This document shows, piece by piece, positions 36,880 through 48,400 of a stretch of DNA of 64,000 bases. The stretch spans positions 124,001-188,000 of the forward strand of contig NZ_JBMOUD010000007.1 of assembly GCF_049319665.1 (NCBI RefSeq). Direction: 5' to 3'. The notes under the pieces were generated by a model that was not told the DNA's origin, did not search any database, and was given only the letters and a program-made list of their open reading frames with translations. This stretch comes from JBMOUD01 sp049319665. GTDB lineage: Bacteria > Pseudomonadota > Gammaproteobacteria > Enterobacterales > Enterobacteriaceae. Position 1 is the stretch's first letter; the number at the start of each line of letters is the position of its first letter. The position numbers and the translations under genes are program-made.

Positions 36880-37149
36880 TCAGGACTTGGTCTCTACCGC
36901 AGGCAAATGCGCTTCGATTTTGCTGACCAGGTCACCGAGCGTATAAATGTCACGCTTATCGCCGTCGTTTACTTTAATGTTCAGCTTCTTCTCAATCTCG
37001 TACCAGGCTTCGAGCATCTCTACTGAATCCACTCCAAGCTCACCGCCAAGAAATGACTCCAAATCGACGATCTCAGGAGTAAAACCGGTCTTTTTGATCT
37101 CGTTGATAACATCAAGAACAACAACCAAAATTTCTTGCTGACTGCTCAT
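36880..37149 (-). CDS. Free-standing acyl carrier protein
   Basis: Starting at the ATG at 37149 (AAGGGG nine bases upstream) this is an 89-residue acidic protein with the phosphopantetheine site LGVDSVEMLE (Ser near residue 40) and a four-helix ACP pattern. An upstream TTG in frame would add seven residues and is unlikely. It sits between the alpha-oxoamine synthase and the tandem AT. Since the PKS ends in a KS without a following ACP, this protein is a good candidate for the missing last carrier and for the thioester donor of the oxoamine synthase (inference). Confidence 0.92.
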   Translation of the reverse strand: MSSQQEILVVVLDVINEIKKTGFTPEIVDLESFLGGELGVDSVEMLEAWYEIEKKLNIKVNDGDKRDIYTLGDLVSKIEAHLPAVETKS

Positions 37150-37176
37150 TTTTCTTATCCCCTTACCCAAATCTAT

Positions 37177-38421
37177 TTAGAGCGCTTCAAACTCACGTGC
37201 GACTTCAACAATCAACTTGACCGCTTGGTCAATTTCATCCCGTGAGTGGGAGGTCATGACCGAAATACGCAGGCGTTCTTTATCTGGCGGAACCATTGGG
37301 TATTCCATGATGTTGGCGAACAGACCACGCTCAAACAGACGGCGGTTGATGTTGCCTACAATGCCCAATTTCTCGAAGAAGATCGGAATGATCCCTGACT
37401 GGCCGCGAATAATGTTGAAACCTTCAGTTTCCAACTTATCCTGCATGTAGCGCACGTTGTCATGCAGACGTTCAATACGCTCAGGCTCGCGTTCCATGAC
37501 ATCCAGCGCAGCAGAAATCGCCGCGATGGTTGGCTGTGCCAAACCAGAGGTGAACAGGTAAGGATAAGAGAAGTTACGCAGCATAAAGATGTACTCGTTG
37601 CTGCCGGAAACGAAAGCTCCCTGCGCGCCGAGTGATTTGCTGCAAGTAGACATACGCAAGTCAACCTGACCTAACAAGTCGAGGTGCTCAAGCGTACCTT
37701 TACCGGTGCGGCCTAATGTACCCACGCCATGTGCATCGTCGAGGATGGTCACGATGTCGTTAGCACGGCAGATCTCAATGTAACGCTTAAGATCGATGAT
37801 GGTACCGTCAGTAGAACGTACGCCTTCAACGGTAGAGAAAATCTGTGCACCCGGCTTTGAACGCTCGCGGATTTTAGGCAACATTTTCTCAAATTCGTCC
37901 AGACGCTCCGGGTCAAAGGTAAAGAACGGAACGTTGGTCATTTTGATCGCGTTGATAACGCTGGCGTGGCTGTTCTGGTCATAAATAATGATGTCGTTAC
38001 GGTTCATCAAACCGTTAACCCAGCACAGGTTGGCCATGTAACCGCTTGGCAGCAGTACCGCATCTTCGTGACCCGCTAACGCCGCCAGACGCTTTTCCAG
38101 ATCTCTATGCTGTTTGGTATAGCCAGAAAACGCCGGTGAACCGCCGGTGCCGATACCGTATTTTTCTACCGCTTCGACCACTTTGCTTTTCACGTAAGGG
38201 TGATTAGCCAGACCGAGATAGCTGTTTGAGCCAAACACCAACACATCGTTGAAGGTATCGCTATGCAGATCTTTATATTGCATCCGCACATCTACAGGAC
38301 CCGAGCCTTGGCGCCCTATCATAAAGCCTTTCTCTACCTCTTTCAGATAGGTGCTATATTGCAATTTGACGCGTTCCTTGAACGGCTTACGTTCAAGTTC
38401 TATCAGTTCACGGAAATCCAT
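37177..38421 (-). CDS. Alpha-oxoamine synthase (KBL/SPT/BioF family, PLP-dependent)
   Basis: The 414-residue protein has the family's ordered motifs: SNSYLGLANHP, GTGGSPAFSGYTKQHRDLE, DQNSHASV, LDDAHGVGTLG and the PLP-lysine loop STCSKSLGAQGAFVSG. Such enzymes join an acyl thioester to an amino acid with loss of CO2, giving an alpha-amino ketone (serine palmitoyltransferase, KBL, BioF, PigH, Fum8-type). In this cluster the acyl donor is likely the PKS product on an ACP, and the amino acid is unknown. The free ACP follows after 28 bases and an SDR precedes it, matching the two-step sphingoid logic of condensation and keto reduction (inference). Confidence 0.95.
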   Translation of the reverse strand: MDFRELIELERKPFKERVKLQYSTYLKEVEKGFMIGRQGSGPVDVRMQYKDLHSDTFNDVLVFGSNSYLGLANHPYVKSKVVEAVEKYGIGTGGSPAFSGYTKQHRDLEKRLAALAGHEDAVLLPSGYMANLCWVNGLMNRNDIIIYDQNSHASVINAIKMTNVPFFTFDPERLDEFEKMLPKIRERSKPGAQIFSTVEGVRSTDGTIIDLKRYIEICRANDIVTILDDAHGVGTLGRTGKGTLEHLDLLGQVDLRMSTCSKSLGAQGAFVSGSNEYIFMLRNFSYPYLFTSGLAQPTIAAISAALDVMEREPERIERLHDNVRYMQDKLETEGFNIIRGQSGIIPIFFEKLGIVGNINRRLFERGLFANIMEYPMVPPDKERLRISVMTSHSRDEIDQAVKLIVEVAREFEAL

Positions 38422-38471
38422 TACTACGACCCCTTGCTGGTTTGTTCTGTCACAAAAAATGATTCAGATTG

Positions 38472-39461
38472 TTAGGATGCAATAAAACCGTTATCCCGAT
38501 ACCAAGAGGCGCAATCGCTCACCATTTGGTTTAGGGAAGTGGGCTGATAGCCCAATTCACGTTCTGCCTTAGCACTGCTGAAGTAATAAGTTCCGCTGAA
38601 AACACGCAAGCGATAGGCATCAAGCACCGGCTCGCCACGTACTAACCAAGGGAGTTTTTCCTGCAACAGCGTTTTCAGATAGAAGCGCGAATAATTGATC
38701 TGTGGCAGATCAACCTTACGCTGCACGACCGCTTCGATCGTTTCGATCAATCCGGTATAGCGCGTATTCGCACCGGCAATAATGTAACGCTCCCCCGAGC
38801 GCCCTTTGGTCAGTGCATTCACATGCGCTTGACCGACATCGCCGGCACCACAAAAACTGGCACCGCCTGGAGGCATAAATGGCAGTTGGTTATAGTTCAC
38901 TGCCAGCACCATACGCCCCCACTGCATTGAGTAGTCGTAGGCACCCAGCACTTCTGCCGGGTTGAGGATGACCACAGATAACCCACGGTCACAGGCGCGA
39001 TACAGCAACTCTTCAGCCTGTAATTTACTTTTGGCATAAGGGTTTTTGGCACGGAAACCAGTCAGGCTTGTCTCTTCCGTTGCCTCAACGCCAGGGTTGT
39101 CACTGGCCCCAATCGTTGACGTGGTGCTGGTAAACACTAAGCGCGCGATACCGCACTCCAGTGCTGCCTCAGCAACCTGACGCGTCCCTTCAATGTTTAC
39201 TGCTTCCAACAGCGGCCAGTCGCGCGCGTTGCTGCTGGTATTGCCTGCGGTATGAATAACGCCTTCATGTCCAGCCATTGCCGCACGCAGCGCCTGGCGG
39301 TCATGTAATTCGCCACGCACCAACGTGACGCCAAAAGGCTCAAGGAAAGCGACGTTAGATGAAGCGCGCACATAGGCAGTCACCTCATGGCCCGCGGCAA
39401 CTAAGGCTTTCACCACGTTAAGGCCAACGAATCCGTTCGCACCGGTGATCAATACTTTCAT
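38472..39461 (-). CDS. Extended SDR (NAD-dependent epimerase/dehydratase or dihydroflavonol-reductase-like)
   Basis: The 329-residue protein begins with the Rossmann motif KVLITGANGFVGLNVV and has the catalytic YAKSK (in NPYAKSKLQAEELL), with the upstream FTSTTSTIG serine region. This is the extended short-chain dehydrogenase class, which includes ketone reductases, 3-beta-HSD-like enzymes and sugar epimerases. Its ATG overlaps the PKS stop (ATGA) and the oxoamine synthase follows after 50 bases, so a ketone reductase acting on the PKS/AOS product is the favoured role (inference). A nucleotide-sugar epimerase feeding the glycosyltransferase is the alternative. Confidence 0.88.
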   Translation of the reverse strand: MKVLITGANGFVGLNVVKALVAAGHEVTAYVRASSNVAFLEPFGVTLVRGELHDRQALRAAMAGHEGVIHTAGNTSSNARDWPLLEAVNIEGTRQVAEAALECGIARLVFTSTTSTIGASDNPGVEATEETSLTGFRAKNPYAKSKLQAEELLYRACDRGLSVVILNPAEVLGAYDYSMQWGRMVLAVNYNQLPFMPPGGASFCGAGDVGQAHVNALTKGRSGERYIIAGANTRYTGLIETIEAVVQRKVDLPQINYSRFYLKTLLQEKLPWLVRGEPVLDAYRLRVFSGTYYFSSAKAERELGYQPTSLNQMVSDCASWYRDNGFIAS

Positions 39462-42400
39462 GGGGTCTGATCCTGCTGATTAAGTTGTTCAAGCGTTTTC
39501 CAGAAGGCTTTACGTCCTTCACCTTTGCTGCGCATAGAGAGCGCGGCCGGGTTTTTGTCAGGATTGTTAGCCAGTCCTTCGAGCAGTACCTCAAGCTGTT
39601 CCAGCAGCACATTGAGCTGGGCGACATGCGCTTCATTAGCACGGCCATCAAGACGCAGATGCACCGCGTTTTCTTCTACGCTGACCAACAGCGCCAGATG
39701 CAGCGCAGGCTGAAGGGCAAACAGGTCGACAATATTCTCGTTCAAGCCGACATTGCTGCAGTCAGTCAAGATAGCGACCGCGCTGTCGAACAATGGCTCA
39801 TCATCCACCCAATGCTCGATCTGCTTGAGCGAGGCGCCGGCATGGTCGAGACGTTCTTCAAGTTGCTCTTCAACGCCGCTGAGCCAAGGCGCAACTTTCT
39901 GGCGTCCAACCGCTTGAATGCGCGCAGGAACCATTTGCAGGTCTTGGTCCTTAAAGGAGCGAATCAGGCCGAACTGCGGATGACTGGCCCGCACATGGCG
40001 GTTAGTCAGTAGCGCCCAACCGGCGACTACCAGCGTCTCCAGCGCGATACCCAGACGTTGAGTACAGAATTGCAGCGCAGCAACCGTGTCTTCCCCAATC
40101 AGTCTCTCAACACAAAGGATTTGCAGTTCAGAAGCGTCTACCGCTTCTGCTTCTTCGTTACCGAGCAGTACCGCCGCCAACAGAGAACCCTCTTCGCCTT
40201 TGGCATGAACCTGCTCAACCCAGAATTCCTGGAGTTGCTCAGCGCTCAATCCCGCTTTTTCGCGATCCCCCAAGGTGCGGGCAAACCACGCCTGCGGTAC
40301 CGAAGGCAAGCTGTGTTCTTCTGAATGCAGCACAGCAAGGTCGCTGTTTTGCGCGTCACGGCGCGGTGCATCAAGGCGCAGTGCGGCGTACAGGTCACAA
40401 GGCTCTGAAGCAAACGGATAGCCAGGGAAGGCCACGCGACGACGCAGGCTTTCGCGGTGTTGTAACAGCGCCCAGTCAATATCACAGCCGCGGCACCACA
40501 GTGCGGCCACGCGAGCAAGCTGTTGGGTCTGTACCAAGGCACTGATAAAGCTCTTACCTGCTTCACCAGCAATCAGTTGCGAGACTTCGTTGGTTTCGCG
40601 CACGTTGCCGCTGTAAATATCCAGATTGCTGCGTTCAGCCGTTGGGTTAGCAATAAAGCTTTCCAACTTCGTCAGCAGTTCATCTGCGCTGCTCGCCACT
40701 ATCGCCAGACGATGATCCAGCGTCACGCGACCAATCTGGCTGGTGTAAGCGAGATCCGCGAGATTTACGTTACTGCCTTGCTGCTTAATAAAGTCACGCA
40801 TATCGGCAGCATACGCGGCCAGACGATCGGCACGACGCGCTGACAACACCACGATTTGCGCTGAATTATCAGCAACCGCTGGGGTTTGAGCATGGTGCTG
40901 TGCCAGTTCGGCCTCAGCAGACTCCACCACGACAAATGCGGTGGAACCGCCCATACCGTAGGAGTTGATCCCCGCCAGACGCGTGCCGCGACTATTGGTT
41001 TCCCAGGCTTGCGCTTCGTTCGGGAACAAGAACGGCGAGTTCTCATGCTCAAACGACGAGTTAACATTTTTCAGGTTCACACATGGCGACAAACGCCCGT
41101 GTTGCATACTTAACAGCACTTTAATCAGCGAACAGATGCCCGATGCTGCTTCCATATGTCCGAGGTTGGCCTTGGTACCCAATGAACAGAACAACTGCGC
41201 ATCAGTCTGGCGACGCAGCGCGTTGGACAACGCTTTCAGCTCGATAGGATCGCCCAGTTCGGTGGCCGCACCGTGGCTCTCGATATAGCTCAGTTCGTTG
41301 ACATCAATACGTGCCTCGCTCAACGCACGGACAGCGGTATCTTCCATCACGGATAGGTTAGGCATGTATTGCCCGGCGCCAGTACCGGCATGACCAATGC
41401 TTGAACCACGCAGTACGCCATAGATATGGTCGCCGTCGGCCAATGCACTGCTCAGACGTTTCAGTACCACCATGCCGCTACCTTCGCTTGGGATCAGGCC
41501 GTTGGCCTTCTCGTCGAAGGTGTGCTCTTTGCCATCGGAAGAGAGCACTTTCATATCTTGCAGCAGCATGTATTTGCTTGGGTGCAGGCTCAGGTTAATC
41601 CCACCCGCCAGCGCCATATCACACTCGCCACCGAGAATCGCTTTACGGGCGATATGCACGCTGGTCAGTGATGAAGCACAGGTGGTGGCGACGCTGAAGC
41701 TCGGGCCACGCAAGTTCATCAGGAATGAAATACGGTTAGCCAACTCGCTGACCACCGAGCCTGCGCCCGGGTATTTACCGGTGCGGGCATAGAGTTCGGA
41801 CATCACCCAGGTGAAGTCTTCATTCATTGCGCCGACATACACACCAACTTGCTGTGATTTCAGCGCCGATGGGGTGTAACCCGCGTCTTCTAATGCGTGC
41901 CATGCTGAACGCAGCAACACACGAACTTGCGGATCAAGACGGCTAGCTTCATCGCTGCTCATACGGAACATCTCCGGGTCGAAGACATTCACGTTGTTGA
42001 GGAAGCCGCCGCGATTGACATAACGCGGATTATCTTTGTTGTCGCCCGTTATCGCCCAACGCTCGTCAGGGATCGCCGTCAGGTTCTCCGTCCCTGCTTG
42101 CAAGTGAGTCCAGAAATCACTCAGCTTATCTGCGCCTGGGAACTCACCCGCCAGACCCACAATGGCGACGGCATCGCTATCAACCTGTGCCACCGCCGGA
42201 GCGGCTGCCGCTGGTAAAGATTTCGCGAAGCGCGCACCAAAGGCCGTGGCCGGTGCTTTATTCATAGCCGGTTTGCTAACAGGCACCGCAACCGTGCTTG
42301 CCTGCGCACGCTGATGGTTTACTGCCGCCGCTGGACGTGGTTGCACATCGGCAACGACCGGCTGGTTGCTGGCTTTTGACCCGTAACGTTCACACAGATG

Positions 42401-45400
42401 CCCAGCCAACTTAGCGGTGGTATCAAACTCAAACGGTGCGGTTTTCGACAAACCTTCATACTCTTTCTCAAGCACCGCACGCAGTTCCATCAACATCACG
42501 GAATCCATGCCCAACTGCTCGAAAGTGGCATCAATGGCAATATCGCCCACCGGAATTTTGGTGATAGCGGAGATATGCCCTTTCAGCGCATTCTCGCTGT
42601 GCATATAAGCCGCGTTATTTTGTTTAGCAGGCTCAATACTGGCGACAACGGCATTGGTTGCCTTGGTTACGTTCGCGACATTCGTTACGTTTGCGGCGAC
42701 TGTATTCACCGTCGGTTGCACCACGGTTTTCACCACTGGTACGACATCGGCAACTTGAACGCGCAACGCACGAGCAATCTTGCTACGGTCACCCACGACG
42801 ACGAGCAGCTCGGATTGTTGTTCCAGCAGCGCACGCTCGAGGGCGATAATGCCCGCATCTTGGCGCAGTGCAGCCATGCCGGAGAACTCAAACAAGGTGG
42901 CATCGTCTTCGCCGATATCCATCTGGCCACTGGCCCACAGCGGCCAGTTAACAGACAGCGTCTGACCGGAACGCAGGCCTTTAGTGACCATTTGGTTACG
43001 CCATACGGCATGGCTGTCCATAAAGCGGTTGCCGGCAGCATAAGCACCAGAACCCAGGTCACCCAGTACCGCGGATACCGATGAGAAGTTAACGAAGACC
43101 GACAGCGGCTCTTGCGCCGTGGCGCGATCTAAAGCCACCAGACCATCGACTTTAGGACCGATAAGCGCAGTAAACTCGTTATCTTGCAGTTCAGTCATTG
43201 GCGTAGCGCTTGCCACACCGGCACAGTGCAACACACCATCGAGCGGGCCAAATGCGGCTTTCGCTTGAGCTATCAGCGCATTGGCATGACCATCAATGGC
43301 AACATCTGCGGCGACGTAGCGGACTTCAGCGCCCTGTTCACGCATGGCGATCAGTTGTTGTTGCACCTCATCGCTTGGCTGAGCTGAACGACCGCTCAGT
43401 ACGATGCGCGCCTGATAACGCGACGCTAAGTAGTTCGCCATCAGCAGACCCAACTTACCTGCACCGCCGGTGATCAAGTAATGGCCCTGGTGAACCAGCG
43501 GCAGACTGGCATCACTACCTGCGCCGTCGGCTTTAGGTGGGGTAATTTCACTCAGTTGACGCTGGTAGCGTTTACCGCCCCAGTACGCCAGCTCTAATCC
43601 AGCAATAGAAGCCGGACGTTGAACAAATTCTGCATAGACATTTTCAGCCAGAGCCACGGCGTTATCCGCGTCGCTACGCAGCGTGAATAACTCGAAACGG
43701 TGGTTGATCGTCAGCAGTGAACGCGCATAGCCACTCACCGCATCATGCTGCGGCTCAACCTGATCGGCGCGTGCAGTATAGATGTTGGCACAACGCAGAT
43801 CCTGGCCCGGTTTAACACGCTCAAGTGCCACAAACAGGTAGCGCAGCGACTGAAGGCGCGCATGTAATTGCGCTACCGTCCCCGCTTGCATTACGTCGTC
43901 AAAGTGCGTGTTAGCGCCTAAGGCATGGACAATATGCGATGGCCATGTCTGCTGAGCATCGAGCTGTTCACACAGCGCATGCAGGCTAGATAACGACAGC
44001 GCATCAACGCTGAAGCGGTTGCTGTCATGCTGGGCAAACTCTTCACCAGGCGTGACGCCAATCACCGTTGCCGCATCGCCGTACAACGAACGCAAGGAGT
44101 CAGCCAGCGCAGCATCGTCGCTCAGTACCAATACTCGCGGTGCGCTAGCGCTAACCGGAGCTTTCGCCGCCGGCAATGCCGATTCCAACCACGCATAATC
44201 GTAGTACTGAACATCTTGTTGTTTCTGAGCCGCGGCCGCGTTGGACTCGCCGGTCAGGGTGCGTGCGGCGAAATCTTTCAGGCGCGCTAATACACGGCCA
44301 TTGATATCGAGCAGCGTAATATCGTGCTTCTGTACATTACTATTCTGATCTTCGCCCGGCGTCAGTGATTGCGCCGGGGTCACGTAGGCATAGCACTCTT
44401 TGCCCAGCGGATGACGGAACTCCAACTCACCGAGGAAGAACGGCACGATTGGCGTCGAATATTCTGCTGGCTCTAGTCCTACAGCCAGACAGGTACGCAA
44501 TGCGCCATCCACCAGCGATGGATGCAGATAGAAATCATCAGCAGACGCCGCGGCAGAGTCCGGCAGACACAGGTAGCTCAGCGCAGAGTCAGCAAAGCGA
44601 TAGCGCTCACGGGTGACCTGATAGCTTGGGCCGTATGCAAAGCCCATGTCAGCAAATTCAGCGTAGAATGCCGCATGATCGTCTTCGCGCTTGCCGCTGT
44701 TGCGCAGCGCTTCAAGATCGATCCACTCATCGGCAATCTCTTCCTCTTTACTGTGATAAACCAGTTCAGCTTCAACCGACATCGCATCGGTGCTGAGGTT
44801 ACGCACCACCACGTTAACGTGGTCGCCGCCTTGATGAACCAGATTGACTTCAACATCAACCGGCGCACCTTCGACTTCGACTGGCGTCATCCACATCAGG
44901 TTGCGAACGGCACCGACAGTCCACTCATCTTCAATCGCCAACTGGCCTGCGGCACGTACCATTTCCAGATACGCAGAGCCTGGTAAGATCACCCGCGCTT
45001 CACCGCTATCAATGACATGGTCACGCAGATAGGTTTCGCGGCCGGTCAGTTTTTTGGCAAACCGTTGCTGAGACAGCGTAGAGGTATTCTCATCGAGCAG
45101 TGGATGCAGTGATTTCACGCGGCCTTGTTTGTTCTGCTCAGTCGGCAGTTCCAACCAATGGCTACGCATAATCAGCGGCAGAGGCGGGAAGGAAACCCGG
45201 CGCACAGCACCCGCTGCGGTATTGCTGGCAAACAGCGCTTTGGCGTGCAGCTCCCAATTCACATCCAGCGTGGTGGTCCACAGACGTGCCAGACGAGAAA
45301 GTTGACGTTCCTGTACCAATCCGGTCACCAGCTCATCAAGCTGCTTACTGTCAAGAATGGTATCCAGGCGATCGTTGCTACCAACAATACGTCCGCGGAA

Positions 45401-48400
45401 CAGTTGGTTCGCGCTGCCTTCATGACGGTATTGTTCAAGCTGACCTAGCAGGTCGCCTAAACTGTTCGCCACAATAGCCAGACGCTCAGTCATGGCATCT
45501 CGTCCGATCAACGAAGAGAAGGCCAACGAATCAAAGCGCGGTGCGGTTGCGGGTTCACGCGTGACCTTGCCAAGGAAGGTAATCATCCGCTCAACATACA
45601 GCGCTAAACGTTCTTCGCTGTCGGCAGAGAGAACAAACAGACGCGGTTCACCACTCGGTGCTGCTATTGGTGCAAGTGCCGGTGCTTCTTCTATGAGTAC
45701 GTGAGCGTTTGAACCGCCCGCGCCGAAAGCACTCAAGCCTGCACGACGTGTATTCCCTGGTGTTGTATTCCAATCTTCAAGCGCCCGTACAACGCGGAAC
45801 GGTGAAGCCTCAAAGTTAATTTTTGAGTTAAATGTCGCCGAGTGCAGTGAAGGCACCATCTTACGATGACGCATCTGCAACAAGACTTTGGTTAAGCCTG
45901 CGATACCCGCAGCAGACTCAAGATGCCCAATATTACTTTTCACTGACCCAATGCGGCAGCTGCCTGCCAAGGGTTTGCTCACCGCACCTTGGCTCATTTC
46001 TGCGCTAATGCGCGAGAAGGCTTTGGTCAGTCCAGAGATCTCAATCGGATCGCCGAGCATAGTGCCGGTACCGTGTGCTTCGATGTAATCCAGAGACTCT
46101 GGACTCCAGCCCGCACGTTGGAACGCCGTGCTAACCACATTACTTTGTGCCGCTTGGTTCGGCACGGTGAAGCCACTGGTTTTACCGCCGTGGTTAATCG
46201 CCGTTGCTTTGATCACGCCATAAATCTGGTCGCCATCGGCAATAGCTTGTTGCAATGGCTTGAGCAGTACAGCGCCCATACCTTCACCCGGCACATAGCC
46301 ATCGCCACCTTCACCAAACGCACGGCAACGGCCATCGCTGGAGAGGAACTGACTCTGCCCAAGTTGGTAGTATTTCATCGGGTGAACAATCAGGTTAACG
46401 CCACCGGCGATAGCCATTTTGCAATCGCCGCTGCGGATCGCCTGACAAGCAATATGCAATGCGGTGAGCGATGAAGAACACATGGTGTCTAGCGCAACGC
46501 TCGGGCCATTGAAATTGAAGTAGAACGACACACGGTTAGCCACCGATGAGTGCAGCGCCATCGGCCAGCCTGATTCATGCTGTTTCGCCGTGGTTTCAAT
46601 AAATTGATACTGGCCCCACATCACGCCGACATACACGCCAACGTTAGCCTTGCTCAGAGCATTACGTGAGTAGCTGGCGTCAGATAAACACTCCCAAGCG
46701 GTCTGCAAGAACAGACGTTCCTGCGGATCAAGCAGTTCTGCTTCGCGAGGAGAGATATTGAAGTACTGGCTGTCGAATTTATCAATATCATCGATAAACC
46801 CGCCCCACTTGCTGTAGACCTTATCTTTCGGTCCACGCTCTGGAGAGTAGTGCTCGTTGTAATCCCAGCGCGACAGCGGGATCTCGGTAACACCGTCAAC
46901 ACCTGCGCTCAGATTAGCCCAGAATTCATCAACGTTTTTCGCACCAGGGTAACGACCGCTAAGGCCGATAACCGCGATATCATCTTCGCTCTCCGCCGCT
47001 TGTGAGCTGCCTTGAGCGTTACGCTTAAGAACATCAGCACGTGAACCGTTGAGTAACTCGGACAGCGATGCGCGAGCAGGCAGTGCAGACACTAACGCAT
47101 TAGTGTCGCTCTTCGGCGCAGTAACCGGTGCAGCCTGAACACCCTGAATCGCAGCAGCCCACTCATCAAGGCTGGTATGCAGATACACGGCGGCGGCATT
47201 CACGCCGGTGAAGCGCGCATCCAACTCGTGTTGCAGGCGAATGTGGTTAATGGTATCCAACGGCCATTGGTACAACGGCGTCAGCGGCGAGCAGTTTACT
47301 GCCTCGGCACCGAGTGCTGCCGTCAAGCTGGCAAACAGACCATCGCGAGCAGACACCGCGGTCGGCGCTGGTGGCGCAGCCACCGGCGCAACTGGCACAG
47401 CGACTGGCGCAGGTACGGCCACAACAGGGGTTACTGCCGCGACAGGCGCAGTTGGCTGCAATGTCGCCACTTGTTCTGGATAGCTTTCGCAGAAGAAGTC
47501 AGCCAATGAGTCGATATCTTGGTATTCGTAGAACAGCGTTTGCGACACTTCGCCGAAGGTAGCAGACAGCTTCTCGTTCAAGGCCAAAATCATCATTGAA
47601 TCGAGGCCGTAATCCGACAGCAGCGTTGCTGGTTGCACATCTCCCGCATCCAGCTTAGTGACCTCAATAACGCGAGCAATCAGATAGGCCAACACCGCAT
47701 CACGTACCGAACCGCTATTTACCGCTTGCGTAACGTTAACAACCGCTGCCGCAATCGGTGCTGCTTGTACAGCCGGTTCAACAGCAGTCGGTGCAATACT
47801 AGCCGGTACAATACTTGCCGGAACAACGGCGCCACCGAAAGCCGCCGCCTGTTCAGGATTGCTCTCAATCAGGTGGTCCGCTAATGAAGCGAGATCTTCA
47901 TATTCATAGAACAGGGTTTTCGACACATCATCGAAGGCGACGGACAATTTCTCGTTCAGAGCCAGAATCATCATCGAATCCAGACCGTACTCTGACAGTA
48001 GCCCGTTGGCACTAACGTCGCCCGCGGCTAATTTGGTCACTTCAATCACATCAGCGATCAGCGTATTGATAATGGCTTCACGCGCTGAAGCTGTCGCAGG
48101 TTGAGTACGCGGCGCGCTTGTCGTGGCAACAGCAGCAACAGGTTGCACAGTGGCGGCTTTGCTTGCCGCTGCCAACGCAACAGGCTTGCTGCTAGTGGTC
48201 GCCGCCGTTGAACGGATACCCAAATGAGGCGCAGCCTGGGTTTGTAGTTGGTCGATTCTGACCACGACATTGCCCGCGCTATCGAGCAGGTCGATATTGT
48301 AACTGGCTGCCGTTGCTGCCAAACCTGATGAACTATTGCGGCGCGCGTAGGCGTAGCAAATACCAGAGACAGGCTTGAAGACTTGCAAGCTGTTCAGAGA

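Noticed and set aside
40930..42190. KS4 as an inactive or decarboxylase-type (KS0/KSQ) domain
   Set aside because: The active-site Cys (TTCASS) and both His motifs (ESHGA, NLGH) are present, so no loss of condensation activity can be read from sequence.
41397..43084. Several plus-strand frames of 60-230 residues across the PKS
   Set aside because: Shadows of the giant PKS gene. They are numerous only because the PKS is long and GC-balanced.
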